A stretch of 64,000 bases of DNA from positions 10,746,654 to 10,810,653 of the forward strand of contig JAJLRJ010000010.1 in the NCBI GenBank assembly GCA_024195265.1, written 5' to 3'. The number at the start of each line of letters is the position of its first letter. Position 1 is the stretch's first letter. The DNA is from Dendrophyllia cribrosa. Lineage: Eukaryota > Cnidaria > Anthozoa > Scleractinia > Dendrophylliidae. The translations under genes and the position numbers were made by a program. This document shows, in pieces, positions 1-7,815 of the stretch. A model generated the notes under the pieces. That model was not told where the DNA came from. It did no database searches and was given only the letters and a program-made list of their open reading frames with translations.

Positions 1-1434
1 CATTATGACGGTGGTTTCCCTTATCAGTTATCATTGGGGCAACAAATGTTATCAATCCCAGCTGTTGATTTCTCCACCACAATAGACAAAGACATGATGA
101 TTGGTGCAATATTAAATGACAAATAGCAAAAGATTTACGTCACGCCAACTGATTATTTCACAACGAAATACAGAAATATCTTCAGGGACACGCAGATTTC
201 ATTCACAACTGCGAAATACGGCCGAAAGTGGCTCGGTGGGCCGCATATGAGTTTTTGGCCACAACAACTCTCCTTCGCCCTGTGGTGTGCAACAACCGGC
301 TGTGGAATCTCGCGTGACATTCTATTCGATAAGAACTCCAGTCTATCCCTAACACCACAGTTAAGATCGTTTTACCGGTTTCACGTTTATTTCACAACAA
401 GGCGAATTCTTTACCAGATGGGCGGGGAACAAAGCGTGAGTGCTTTGCCAGACGACCCCCCATTCAACCAGAAAGACAACAAGTACAACATCGACGCGTA
501 CAAGAAGATTTGCATAGAGTTTGGCATCGACCCCAGTTCTGACTTCCGTTACATATACGGCAAGAACCACGGGCTTGGGAATGTCTACATTTGGGAATAC
601 GGTGGTGGCCCCATCTCTACCGATTACACTTATCCAGACTCTGATCTAGCTATGTTCGATGATGAGCGAGTGACTGACAGAAAATACCCCAACTATCGCG
701 CCAATGGAATGACTTTCGTCCGCAACGATCAAGGGGCGGACCCCCAGTTCGAGCACTTTGTGCCAAATTACGCACAGGGGCTAACACAACCAGGGCTCGC
801 ACGCATGAACCAATCAATCGAGGCCTTTGTGTACTGCATTCTTGGTTCACAAGCTAAAACCCGCAGCAGCATCATTGGAAGAGGAGGCCGGGCCTTCGAA
901 ACGCAGAGAGTATTCCTCACCCATCTAGAGGAGACCATAATACTGAACGACATCGCAACAAGCGTACAGCGTTACCAGCTTGCCATCCAAGCAACGAAAG
1001 TGCGGTTAGACTTTGCGACAGCACCTGGAAGCTGGCTCATGCCATCACGCATGATTATCAACACAGAGAGCGTGATCGGGTATAACAACAATCTACAGGA
1101 GGCAACGCAAGGGATGAAGCTGGGTGTGAACAATGATGTTAATCTGGGCACAAAAAAAGCCTTCCTTCGCCACATGGACGGTGGCCCGACAAAGATTAAT
1201 CCACCAAACAGCCACCCATCAAACCCGATACATAAACAGGCCACACAGGCACAGGGCATCGCGCCCAAACCAAAGGCCACACCACAACCAGCCCCAACAC
1301 CCGCACCCACACCACAACCCACACCCACGCCCCCACCCGCACCCGCACCACAGCCCGAATCACATCACGTAAACAAGACACTCATTGCTGTGGGTGCGCT
1401 TGTTTTGGCAGGACTTTTAGTTTGGCCTAGATAA
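1..1434 (+). pseudogene. Large membrane-anchored structural-type protein, partial, with in-frame TAG
   Basis: One frame is open from the window edge to the stop at 1432-1434 except for a single TAG at 124-126. After the TAG the first ATG is at 247, giving 395 residues, but the same frame reads sensibly upstream, so 247 is probably internal. The C-terminal part has a Pro/Ala/Thr-rich linker (about nt 1255-1365) followed by one hydrophobic segment and WPR at the end, a tail-anchor layout. I do not recognise the family. Its place beside the capsid candidate and its size suggest a virion or membrane protein; that is inference. The nonsense codon may be inactivation or a sequence error. Confidence 0.55.
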
Positions 1435-1438
1435 GTGT

Positions 1439-2893
1439 TCAAGACTTCGCACGCTTGGTGATTCTTTCAACAAGGAAGGCCACCACGGCAAGGATGAGCA
1501 GCCAGGCGTGTTCACCCAGAAAGGAGATGACCGACCCAGCCGCTTTGAAGATGAAGCTCACAATTGAGCCAATGAGGCCAGGCAAGGCGTTGACTGCTTT
1601 TTTGCCAAGCTCTTTAAGTCCATTGCCAATAGCCTTGGTGGCCTTTGCCAGGCCGTTCAAGGTGGCGAGTACCACAGCGCTGATGGTGATGCCAGCTGCC
1701 AGAACAATCGCTTGCAGGGTCCATCCGTATTTCTTGAAGATTTCTCTGACCCTCTCTCTCAAAGACATGCCCCTTTCCCGCACCTCAATTTCTGTATTGA
1801 GCCTTGCCAGTTCTTCTTCACGTTCAGCAACCCGGGCTGCCGCTGCTTCTCTTTCAGAGGGAGACGTGTCCTCAGCCTCTATGACGAGTCTGTCTTCAGC
1901 GATTTGTCGTTCAAGATCTTCTTTATTCTGTTTCAGTTCGTCCAGAGGTTTTATGGCGTCTTTTTTTGCTCCAAATTCCTCTAAGCGTCTGGTTAAACCC
2001 CTTTTGTCAAGCATGATTTTGTCGATTTCTTTTCGTAGTTTGTCTGCTTGTTGGGCCTCTTTTTGCATCTTGTCCAGTTCTTTTCGTTTAGCTTGATGCT
2101 CAGCTTCAAGATCTCTCTTTTCATTTTTCAGTCTTTGTATTGCCTCCGTATCCAGTGTCCCATGTGCATCTTCCATCTCTTGAATCTGGTCATCAACCTC
2201 TTTGCTTTTATTTCTGAGGGCCGCCATGCCGCGGCGAATTTTTTGCGCATCAGCAGCCATTTGTTCTTTTTGTTGTAGTTGTTTTTGTTTTGTTTCAAGT
2301 TCTTTTTGAACTGCTTGAAGTGCAGCATTTGTGTCATTGACCTCTTCATCAACAGACTTTCCGAGAGCAGCTTTGATCTCTTTGGTAAGATTAGTGTTGA
2401 AAGTCTTTTGTGTATCCCCAGGGCTTTGTGTTGAAAGCCTATACCATTTATCTTTACCCCTCATACTCACCTCGATAACAGCGCCTCCTGATCTGGGTGC
2501 CCTCGCGTACCTAATCTTAACTTTCGATACATCTGCATCTGGGTATTCATCACCAACCTCAGCCCATGCCGCGGCTTCGTTTAATGACATGCCTTGAGTA
2601 GCCCCCTCAATGAAAAAGGTTTCTTCAGTGCGGAAGCCTTGTTTTTCTGGGGGGAGTCTTGTTCTTGTGACCAAAGGCACTTGTTCACCAGCCGGGGTGG
2701 AAGCAGCGTTTGGTTTAAAGGGTTGCGTGGTGTCTTGGGCCCCTTGTCGTTGGGCTTCTTGCCGTTCTTCTTCTGGAATTTGATCCCACCTTACTTCAAG
2801 GCTCTCATCGTCATCATCATCGTCATCCCCCGTGTCTGGGATGAGAGGGTCTCTGTCAGTTGTCTCAGTTGGATCATATCCGCCTTCTGCCAT
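1439..2893 (-). CDS. Coiled-coil protein with C-terminal membrane segments
   Basis: 484 residues if started at the ATG at 2893. The frame is open further upstream to 3250, but that part overlaps the divergent capsid gene. The 2893 ATG sits just after a TATATAC-type box facing this way, so I chose it. Residues 23-30 are an acidic run. About 205-385 is strongly charged heptad-rich coiled coil (K/E/Q-rich). About 395-484 holds two or three hydrophobic segments with short basic loops and a basic tail (RITKRAKS). The product is probably a membrane-bound virion or assembly protein. No family recognised. It is tail-to-tail with the preceding gene, with 4 bases between the stops. Confidence 0.7.
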   Translation of the reverse strand: MAEGGYDPTETTDRDPLIPDTGDDDDDDDESLEVRWDQIPEEERQEAQRQGAQDTTQPFKPNAASTPAGEQVPLVTRTRLPPEKQGFRTEETFFIEGATQGMSLNEAAAWAEVGDEYPDADVSKVKIRYARAPRSGGAVIEVSMRGKDKWYRLSTQSPGDTQKTFNTNLTKEIKAALGKSVDEEVNDTNAALQAVQKELETKQKQLQQKEQMAADAQKIRRGMAALRNKSKEVDDQIQEMEDAHGTLDTEAIQRLKNEKRDLEAEHQAKRKELDKMQKEAQQADKLRKEIDKIMLDKRGLTRRLEEFGAKKDAIKPLDELKQNKEDLERQIAEDRLVIEAEDTSPSEREAAAARVAEREEELARLNTEIEVRERGMSLRERVREIFKKYGWTLQAIVLAAGITISAVVLATLNGLAKATKAIGNGLKELGKKAVNALPGLIGSIVSFIFKAAGSVISFLGEHAWLLILAVVAFLVERITKRAKS

Positions 2894-2936
2894 CGTGGGT
2901 ATATAAATATAAATTTTAAAAACACAAATATATACC
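2894..2936. promoter_or_regulatory. Divergent 43-bp promoter, element A
   Basis: Only 43 bases separate the two start codons (2893 minus, 2937 plus). Both sides have the same arrangement: on the plus side ATATATACC directly abuts ATGG at 2937, and on the minus side TTATATACCCACG precedes ATGG at 2893. The TATATACC box recurs before most plus-strand genes of this element. Transcript starts are not visible from sequence, but a box this close to the ATG implies a very short 5' UTR. Confidence 0.6.
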
Positions 2937-4185
2937 ATGGCGGTGCAACCGAATCTACATCCATCACACAGTGAAAAGACACTGGGCGCCATGAAGGCAG
3001 TGCGAACCGTTAAACGCATCACATTCAACCCATCTGAGGCTAATCCCGGTGAGACACTGTACGTCTCGGTGCCCAAGCTGTGCGAGCACGATGTCATTGT
3101 GTCCGGCTCACTTGCACTGGTGTCCAACATCAACCTAGCCGGGGGGCATGCAAACAACCATCTCGTGCAAAATGTTTCTCGGGCCCTGGTTGACAGGTTC
3201 TTTGTAAAGTTTGCCACTGAAACTGTCCAGGACACGGTCGGGTACGACATCTACAAGATCTTCGAAGACCTATTCAAATCGATCGATGAGCGAAAATATG
3301 CTTATGGAGGGCATCCAGAGTGTGAGTTTGTGCAAGATCCGCTCTGGTGCTGGTGACAAGCCGACCTCAGGCGTGGATGTGGAAAACAAGCTGGAGACAA
3401 TATACAAGAATAAGTATCTCATCAAGCTGGATCACCAAATCTTAACTGATCACGAAATCATATACCCTCAAGCGTTATATAACGATCTGCGCTTCGAACT
3501 AACCCTCGCCCCCGCAAGCCAAGTTGTCCGGGGCTCAGACACAAGCAAGCTCGTGTACAAGTTGGAAAACATCCAGCTGGAGTATGAGACGATCAGAAGT
3601 AAGTGGCTGGCCGACGAAGCAACAAGCTCTTACACTAGCGGTAAGGAGTTCGCCTATGACCTCGTAATGCGAGATCGGGTGCATCCCTTCAGAGAAGATG
3701 TTGACACTCGGATGAATCTTCGGGTTAACCCACAGCGCCGGTCTCTCAAGGGCATCCTCTTGCTGTTCAACAATCCCTATGTAGCGGGTGCCAGGGATTC
3801 TGAGAACTATTTCAACCGCGACATCACCAAAGTGAAGGTCACAGTCAACGGTGTTCCAAACAGGATCTACAACGAGGGTATCAGTGGTACTGACATGTGG
3901 AATGAAATAACCCGGCATTTTACCCCACACACGGACGGCAGGCCCAACATGAACCTGACAAAATATCTCACAGGCAACAAGTTTGGTCTCTGGATTGACC
4001 TGCGGTCCATGGCTGACACATCCCTGCACGGCAACGGTCAACGGCTCGCCAACACACATGATGGCGTGCAACTCGAGATCGAACGAGACGACAAAGGCTC
4101 GGGAACCGCAAACTGCCACATCTTCACCATCTCAGACTCACAGATGAACATCCTGGACAAGCAGGTGGAATCTGTAGAGTACTAA
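2937..4185 (+). pseudogene. Major capsid protein candidate, frameshifted
   Basis: Starts at ATG 2937 directly after TATATACC and is open to 3356 in one frame. The continuation lies in a second frame open from before 3300 to the stop at 4183-4185, so a single indel between about 3290 and 3350 breaks it. Total coding length is about 415 residues. The residue make-up (many beta-type segments, few Cys) and the position just before the packaging ATPase suggest the double-jelly-roll major capsid protein. I do not see sequence motifs that prove this, and the family call rests on context. Could be a sequencing or assembly error rather than true inactivation. Confidence 0.5.
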
Positions 4186-4212
4186 GTAAACGCATACACA
4201 CGCACAACATAT

Positions 4213-4220
4213 TATATACC
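4213..4220 (+). promoter_or_regulatory. TATATACC box before the gene at 4230
   Basis: TATATACC lies 9 bases before the ATG at 4230 (4213-4220). It is the same box as those at 4997-5004, 5259-5266, 5987-5994 and 7434-7441; variants are TATATATAG (6487-6494 region) and TATGTATAC (6710-6718 and 6959-6967). Confidence 0.5.
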
Positions 4221-4229
4221 CACCAGCCC

Positions 4230-4436
4230 ATGGTCAGCCCCATGGCCACAAACAACAAGATCAACTTCTATGCCAAGCCGGCTCCCCTGCCATCCACCGG
4301 GCCATTATCACACAATAAAATACAAAGACTTCTGGCAAAGGCCCCCTCCCCACCAGTTTGCAAACCAACTAATATAGCGGTTGGTTATGGACCCAAGAAA
4401 GCTGCCATTCAACGCACTAATCGTGGGCCCCACTAA
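4230..4436 (+). CDS. Small Pro-rich protein overlapping the ATPase start
   Basis: 68 residues, Pro/Lys/Asn-rich, no hydrophobic segment. It has its own TATATACC box at 4213-4220 and overlaps the first 50 bases of the ATPase gene in another frame. There is a second in-frame ATG four codons on (at 4242). No family recognised. It may be a real small gene, or the 5' end of the ATPase message used as leader; the promoter box favours a gene. Confidence 0.4.
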   Translation: MVSPMATNNKINFYAKPAPLPSTGPLSHNKIQRLLAKAPSPPVCKPTNIAVGYGPKKAAIQRTNRGPH

Positions 4437-4986
4437 CTCTGGCAAGACACAGTATCTTCTCTCCCAACTGCGAGGCCCCTTTAGGGGTTGTTTTGATTAC
4501 ATCGTTTTATTCTGCCCCACATTTGTCAAGAACAAGACATACGATGGATTCTTGAACCGCGATCCGCACATTTTTGTGATTGTCTGCCAACAGGATGAGA
4601 TTGAAGCCTGGTTGAAGCTGGCGAGCTTCTTTTTCACATGCACCAACACTTTATTCATTCTCGATGACTGCGCCGCCTCCAAAGATGTCAAAGGCCGCAC
4701 GAGCCAGCTGGTCAATCTGGGATTCAGCGTAAGGCATGACGGCATATCCGTGTGGGTCTTGACCCAGCAGATCACCAGCATTGCCAAGCCATATCGTGAT
4801 AACATTGCAGCGATCGTGCTCTTTTACACGCCCTCCAGCAAGTCAACTAAGGCCATCTTCGAAGACTATGCCGGTGAGCTCTCTCATGAAGAGTACAAAG
4901 AGCTTATTACAAGGCTCAAATCCCGCAAGTTCTCCCACCTGGTTTTCTCTCTTAGTCACCCGTATGGAATTGAGTACAAAGTTTAA
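4387..4986 (+). CDS. A32/FtsK-HerA-type genome packaging ATPase
   Basis: 199 residues from ATG 4387 (MDPRKLPF...). Walker A GPTNSGKT at residues 14-21 and Walker B LFILDDCA with Asp93-Asp94. A Q-rich sensor-like segment VWVLTQQ follows near residue 120. Size and layout match the packaging ATPases of Polintons and adintoviruses, which pump the genome into preformed capsids. Its place after the capsid candidate fits that role. The related protein at 49131-49772 has the same MDP start and layout. The frame looks intact. Confidence 0.85.
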   Translation: MDPRKLPFNALIVGPTNSGKTQYLLSQLRGPFRGCFDYIVLFCPTFVKNKTYDGFLNRDPHIFVIVCQQDEIEAWLKLASFFFTCTNTLFILDDCAASKDVKGRTSQLVNLGFSVRHDGISVWVLTQQITSIAKPYRDNIAAIVLFYTPSSKSTKAIFEDYAGELSHEEYKELITRLKSRKFSHLVFSLSHPYGIEYKV

Positions 4987-5004
4987 ACACAGTACATATA
5001 TACC

Positions 5005-5250
5005 ATGGCTATGAATGCGCCAACCAACCTACACAAGCTCACTGTGCTTTCACAGCTTTTAGATGAATTGCACAAACACACACTTGATGCGCAAAACAAA
5101 ATTATCAAAGCCGCTGGTGAGGAAGATCTGCGCCTCATGCTTCTCAACAGATATCCATTGCGGTTGAATTCTATGCCAGACACCACGGCGGGACTTATAC
5201 GAGAGCTTGAAACCCTTTTGCCCGACATCAAGAGAATTATTGAAAAATAA
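5005..5250 (+). CDS. Small helical protein, 81 aa
   Basis: ATG 5005 directly follows TATATACC (4997-5004). The product is rich in Leu, Lys, Glu and His with heptad-like spacing and no membrane segment. It ends in IIEK, with the TAA lying inside AAATAAAAA. Function unknown; it belongs to the run of short structural-type genes between the ATPase and the integrase. Confidence 0.65.
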   Translation: MAMNAPTNLHKLTVLSQLLDELHKHTLDAQNKIIKAAGEEDLRLMLLNRYPLRLNSMPDTTAGLIRELETLLPDIKRIIEK

Positions 5251-5269
5251 AAAACACATATATACCCTG

Positions 5270-5896
5270 ATGATGGCAGAAGCCGCTGAAGACCAGGTCG
5301 GCTTGAACGAAGTAATGCAGATGCTGGAGGCCACCCCTGGTACCGCACCTCCAACAGGGCTAGTGTGTGACAATGGCATTCCTGCCAAACGTGAGAGTCT
5401 TGCAATCCTTGTTTCAACTGGCAAGGCAAAAGAAGCTATCGGCGTGCAGCTCACACACGATCATGTCAATCGGTTGTCAGACAAGGACGTTGAGAAGTAC
5501 TGCAAAAGGTACGAGGCCTACGTCGGCAGCAAGACGACCGAATCCCTAATTGATTCCACTATCATGCTCGCGACCAAAGGCGTTGGCCTGGTGGCCACGA
5601 TTGATGATGCCAATGAGTTGCAGCAAGAAATCAAGAACAACTACATCATCAACCTGGAGCTGGCAAATCTTGCTGGGGATCTTGCCCTGCGATGCGGACG
5701 ATGGCTGGCGCTTGCCATTGCTGCTCTCATCACAACAAAACACATCAAGTTTGAACGAGATCCTGATAAGGCTTATTTGATAGAATTGGAAGCTCAACCC
5801 CAACCCACACATCCAACCAGAGACAGTGAAGGTTATCCACTTGAGGGCTTTGATGAAGTTTGGCTGGGACCTGTGTTGACCTCGCAGGAACCTTGA
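5270..5896 (+). CDS. Unknown protein, 208 aa, with one hydrophobic segment
   Basis: Starts at the first of two adjacent ATGs (5270, 5273) just after TATATACC at 5259-5266; the frame is open upstream but the box sets the start. The N-terminal half is acidic and soluble. Around residues 140-160 is a hydrophobic helix (WLALAIAALI) following a short Arg/Cys stretch. The tail is Pro/Gln/acid-rich. Not recognised. Likely a minor virion protein by position only. The stop overlaps the start of an 11-bp tandem repeat. Confidence 0.6.
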   Translation: MMAEAAEDQVGLNEVMQMLEATPGTAPPTGLVCDNGIPAKRESLAILVSTGKAKEAIGVQLTHDHVNRLSDKDVEKYCKRYEAYVGSKTTESLIDSTIMLATKGVGLVATIDDANELQQEIKNNYIINLELANLAGDLALRCGRWLALAIAALITTKHIKFERDPDKAYLIELEAQPQPTHPTRDSEGYPLEGFDEVWLGPVLTSQEP

Positions 5897-5951
5897 AGGA
5901 ACCTGACTGGAACCTGGCTGGAACCTAGCTGGAACCTGGCTGGAACCTGGC
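5887..5951 (+). repeat. 11-bp tandem repeat GGAACCTGGCT
   Basis: About six imperfect copies of GGAACCTGGCT or close variants run from the last codons of the preceding gene into the 3' flank. The array probably changed the end of that reading frame. Confidence 0.8.
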
Positions 5952-5998
5952 AGCACACTTAACACAAGATAAATTAAAAAATAATATATATACCCACG

Positions 5999-6478
5999 AT
6001 GGCCACACCACTCGAGACAATCCCTGAAGAAACTCAAACTCCAACTCCAACACCTGCACGTGTTACCTCTGAGACCCCGAAAACAAAGCCCGCAACAGAA
6101 AAGAACCCCGGCCGCGTTGCTTCTGGCAAAAGGCTAGCAGAACGCAACCGCCTGGCCCGTGAAGCAAAGAAAAAGGCTGAAGAACAAAAGCCTGCACCCT
6201 CAACAAGTGAAAACAATTCTGCAACAAGTGGCATAACAAGTGGGGCAACAAATGACACAACAAGTGACAGCAACAGCAACTCAATCTTTTATATTCTGGG
6301 GTTTGCAGGGTTGGCTGTCTCTCTTGCTGGTGTTTATTACCAACGCGAAGCCATAATGCAAAGGTTCGGACGCAAATCAAACACACCAGCAACACCAGCA
6401 AACACACCAGCAGCCACACCCGCTGCACCACCCCAATCTCGAATTCCTGTAAGACAAGGAATTAAAAAAATGGAATAA
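5999..6478 (+). CDS. Single-pass membrane protein, 159 aa
   Basis: ATG 5999 lies four bases after TATATACC (5987-5994). Residues 1-35 are Pro/Thr-rich; 36-67 are Lys/Arg/Ala/Glu-rich and probably helical; 68-95 are Ser/Thr/Asn-rich; 96-114 form one transmembrane segment; and the tail is Pro/Ala/Thr-rich and basic. A mucin-like outer part with one anchor would suit a virion membrane or spike-associated role, but the family is not recognised. Confidence 0.65.
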   Translation: MATPLETIPEETQTPTPTPARVTSETPKTKPATEKNPGRVASGKRLAERNRLAREAKKKAEEQKPAPSTSENNSATSGITSGATNDTTSDSNSNSIFYILGFAGLAVSLAGVYYQREAIMQRFGRKSNTPATPANTPAATPAAPPQSRIPVRQGIKKME

Positions 6479-6501
6479 AAAAATCATATATATAGTGCAC
6501 C

Positions 6502-6702
6502 ATGAATCTTTTCAAGGTTGTGATGAATGTTGCTGCAATCGGAGGTGTGATTCTTTTTTGGCATCAATGTAACATGGCCGCCATTGAAACAATTCTCAGC
6601 TTGGCAATGAACAGACGCAACGAGACCAAGTATGTGTTCGTGCCCGCGCCCGAGCCAGTGCCCGAGGCCGAGCCCGAGTCCAAGTCCGAGGCAGAAAAAT
6701 AA
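6502..6702 (+). CDS. Small membrane protein, 66 aa
   Basis: ATG 6502 follows TATATATAG (6487-6495). Residues 5-20 are hydrophobic and the C-terminal third alternates Pro and Glu (PAPEPVPEAEPES). The stop codon is part of AAAATAAAAAA, a possible poly(A) signal. Function unknown. Confidence 0.6.
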   Translation: MNLFKVVMNVAAIGGVILFWHQCNMAAIETILSLAMNRRNETKYVFVPAPEPVPEAEPESKSEAEK

Positions 6703-6730
6703 AAAATCATATGTATACTGGACACAAACC

Positions 6731-6952
6731 ATGGCTGACAACAAGCTTGTGAAGGCTATCCTCGACGCCGCAACAATCACTGGCCTTGTCGCTGGTATTG
6801 GTTGGATTGGGAAAAAGACCATCAAAGAAAACTTCACTGCCGACCCCAGTGCAAGCTCAATGAACTACGTCAAGTTCACAGCCGTCATGGCTGACACCAT
6901 CGCGCTGAAGAAATATCTAGAGGATCAGAAAATCCTCCCAGACAACATATAA
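6731..6952 (+). CDS. Small membrane protein, 73 aa
   Basis: ATG 6731 follows TATGTATAC (6710-6718). Residues 6-26 are a Gly-rich hydrophobic helix followed by GKKTIKE; the rest is soluble. The reading frame is open upstream to 6632, but the box and the good ATG context (ACCATGG) favour 6731. Unknown function. Confidence 0.6.
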   Translation: MADNKLVKAILDAATITGLVAGIGWIGKKTIKENFTADPSASSMNYVKFTAVMADTIALKKYLEDQKILPDNI

Positions 6953-6978
6953 AAAACATATGTATACACACGACCACA

Positions 6979-7416
6979 ATGGCCTCGATTGCAATAATGG
7001 CCCTTGGCGCTGTTCTTACTGCGGCCGCTTTCACTGGCGGCAATTATCTCGTGAAATATCTGTCTGGTGATAACGGAAAGGCAGCAATGGATGAGAAAAT
7101 CCGACATGACCACGCCCTGGAACAATACCAAGCGGCTTACGCCAAATACCAGAAGGACCGCACCAAGCTCCTCGACTGGATTGCTGCCAACGATCGGATT
7201 AAACACCAAGCTAGCAAAAACTTCCAAACCACCGACCAAGCCCTTGTCTTGTATAACCAGATGCACCAAACACAACCAGATAAACAAATCAAAGACTACA
7301 AAGAGCCTCAGTTCTCGGACTTCTACAAGCCCAGCCCACAACAACAGACTGGTGAACTTGTGTTCATTGGAGGCACCCTGCTTGCGGGTGGGTATGCGGC
7401 TTATCGCTTTCTTTAA
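6979..7416 (+). CDS. Two-segment membrane protein, 145 aa
   Basis: ATG 6979 lies 12 bases after TATGTATAC (6959-6967). A hydrophobic N-terminus (residues 4-24, Ala/Gly-rich), a long charged middle with many Tyr, Gln and Lys, and a C-terminal hydrophobic segment (129-143) give a hairpin-like topology. No family recognised. It is part of the same tightly spaced gene run. Confidence 0.6.
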   Translation: MASIAIMALGAVLTAAAFTGGNYLVKYLSGDNGKAAMDEKIRHDHALEQYQAAYAKYQKDRTKLLDWIAANDRIKHQASKNFQTTDQALVLYNQMHQTQPDKQIKDYKEPQFSDFYKPSPQQQTGELVFIGGTLLAGGYAAYRFL

Positions 7417-7444
7417 AATTTTTTAAAATCTTATATATACCACC

Positions 7445-7567
7445 ATGAAGGTCCCAAACTATACATTCAAAGGAGCCCTCTGCATCGGCGGAGCTATAAG
7501 CCTCACTTGGCTTTGGCTTAAAGGCATCGGGTTATTACTGGAAAAAATATTCCCATCTGCTACATGA
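7445..7567 (+). CDS. Very small membrane protein, 40 aa
   Basis: ATG 7445 sits three bases after TATATACC (7434-7441). It encodes 40 residues with a Trp-containing hydrophobic segment at about 11-32 (TWLWLKG in the middle). Its TGA overlaps the ATG of a 38-codon basic frame (ATGA at 7564-7567). Confidence 0.5.
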   Translation: MKVPNYTFKGALCIGGAISLTWLWLKGIGLLLEKIFPSAT

Positions 7568-7680
7568 GGAAAGACAAAACCAGACGTACTTACAATTTGC
7601 TCTCATGGCGGGCAAAGAAAACATTGAAAAAGATATTGAGAGCGTTGATAAAAAGATTGAAAAAAATGAAAAGATTCTAA
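7564..7680 (+). CDS. Possible highly basic 38-residue peptide
   Basis: Starts by ATGA overlap with the preceding stop. The predicted peptide has about 16 Lys/Arg, two Trp/Tyr and no Asp or Glu after residue 4, like a DNA-condensing or amphipathic peptide. It overlaps the 7605 gene in another frame, and A-rich coiled-coil DNA read out of frame gives Lys-rich peptides by chance, so this may be an artefact. Confidence 0.25.
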   Translation: MRKDKTRRTYNLLSWRAKKTLKKILRALIKRLKKMKRF

Positions 7681-7793
7681 GCAACGAAAACGCGACTCCA
7701 TTGGAAAAAAACAACGCTTTCAAATCTTTAGATAAAGATAAATCTGTCCGTGACCTTCTTTTTGTAATGCTGGAGGAAGCAAATGAGCTTTAA
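7605..7793 (+). CDS. Small charged coiled-coil protein, 62 aa
   Basis: Lys/Glu/Asp-rich helix with heptad pattern (IEKDIESVDKKIEKNEKIL), then a Leu-rich end. No TATATACC box lies directly before it; it may be read from the 7434 box together with the upstream small frames. Function unknown. Confidence 0.45.
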   Translation: MAGKENIEKDIESVDKKIEKNEKILSNENATPLEKNNAFKSLDKDKSVRDLLFVMLEEANEL

Positions 7794-7815
7794 ACTTTTC
7801 AATCCATAAATATAT

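Noticed and set aside
972..1328. Minus-strand frame rich in Val/Gly opposite the Pro-rich linker
   Set aside because: Shadow of the low-complexity Pro/Thr coding stretch.
2894..3250. N-terminal extension of the coiled-coil gene to 3250
   Set aside because: It overlaps the capsid candidate antisense, and the ATG at 2893 has its own promoter box.
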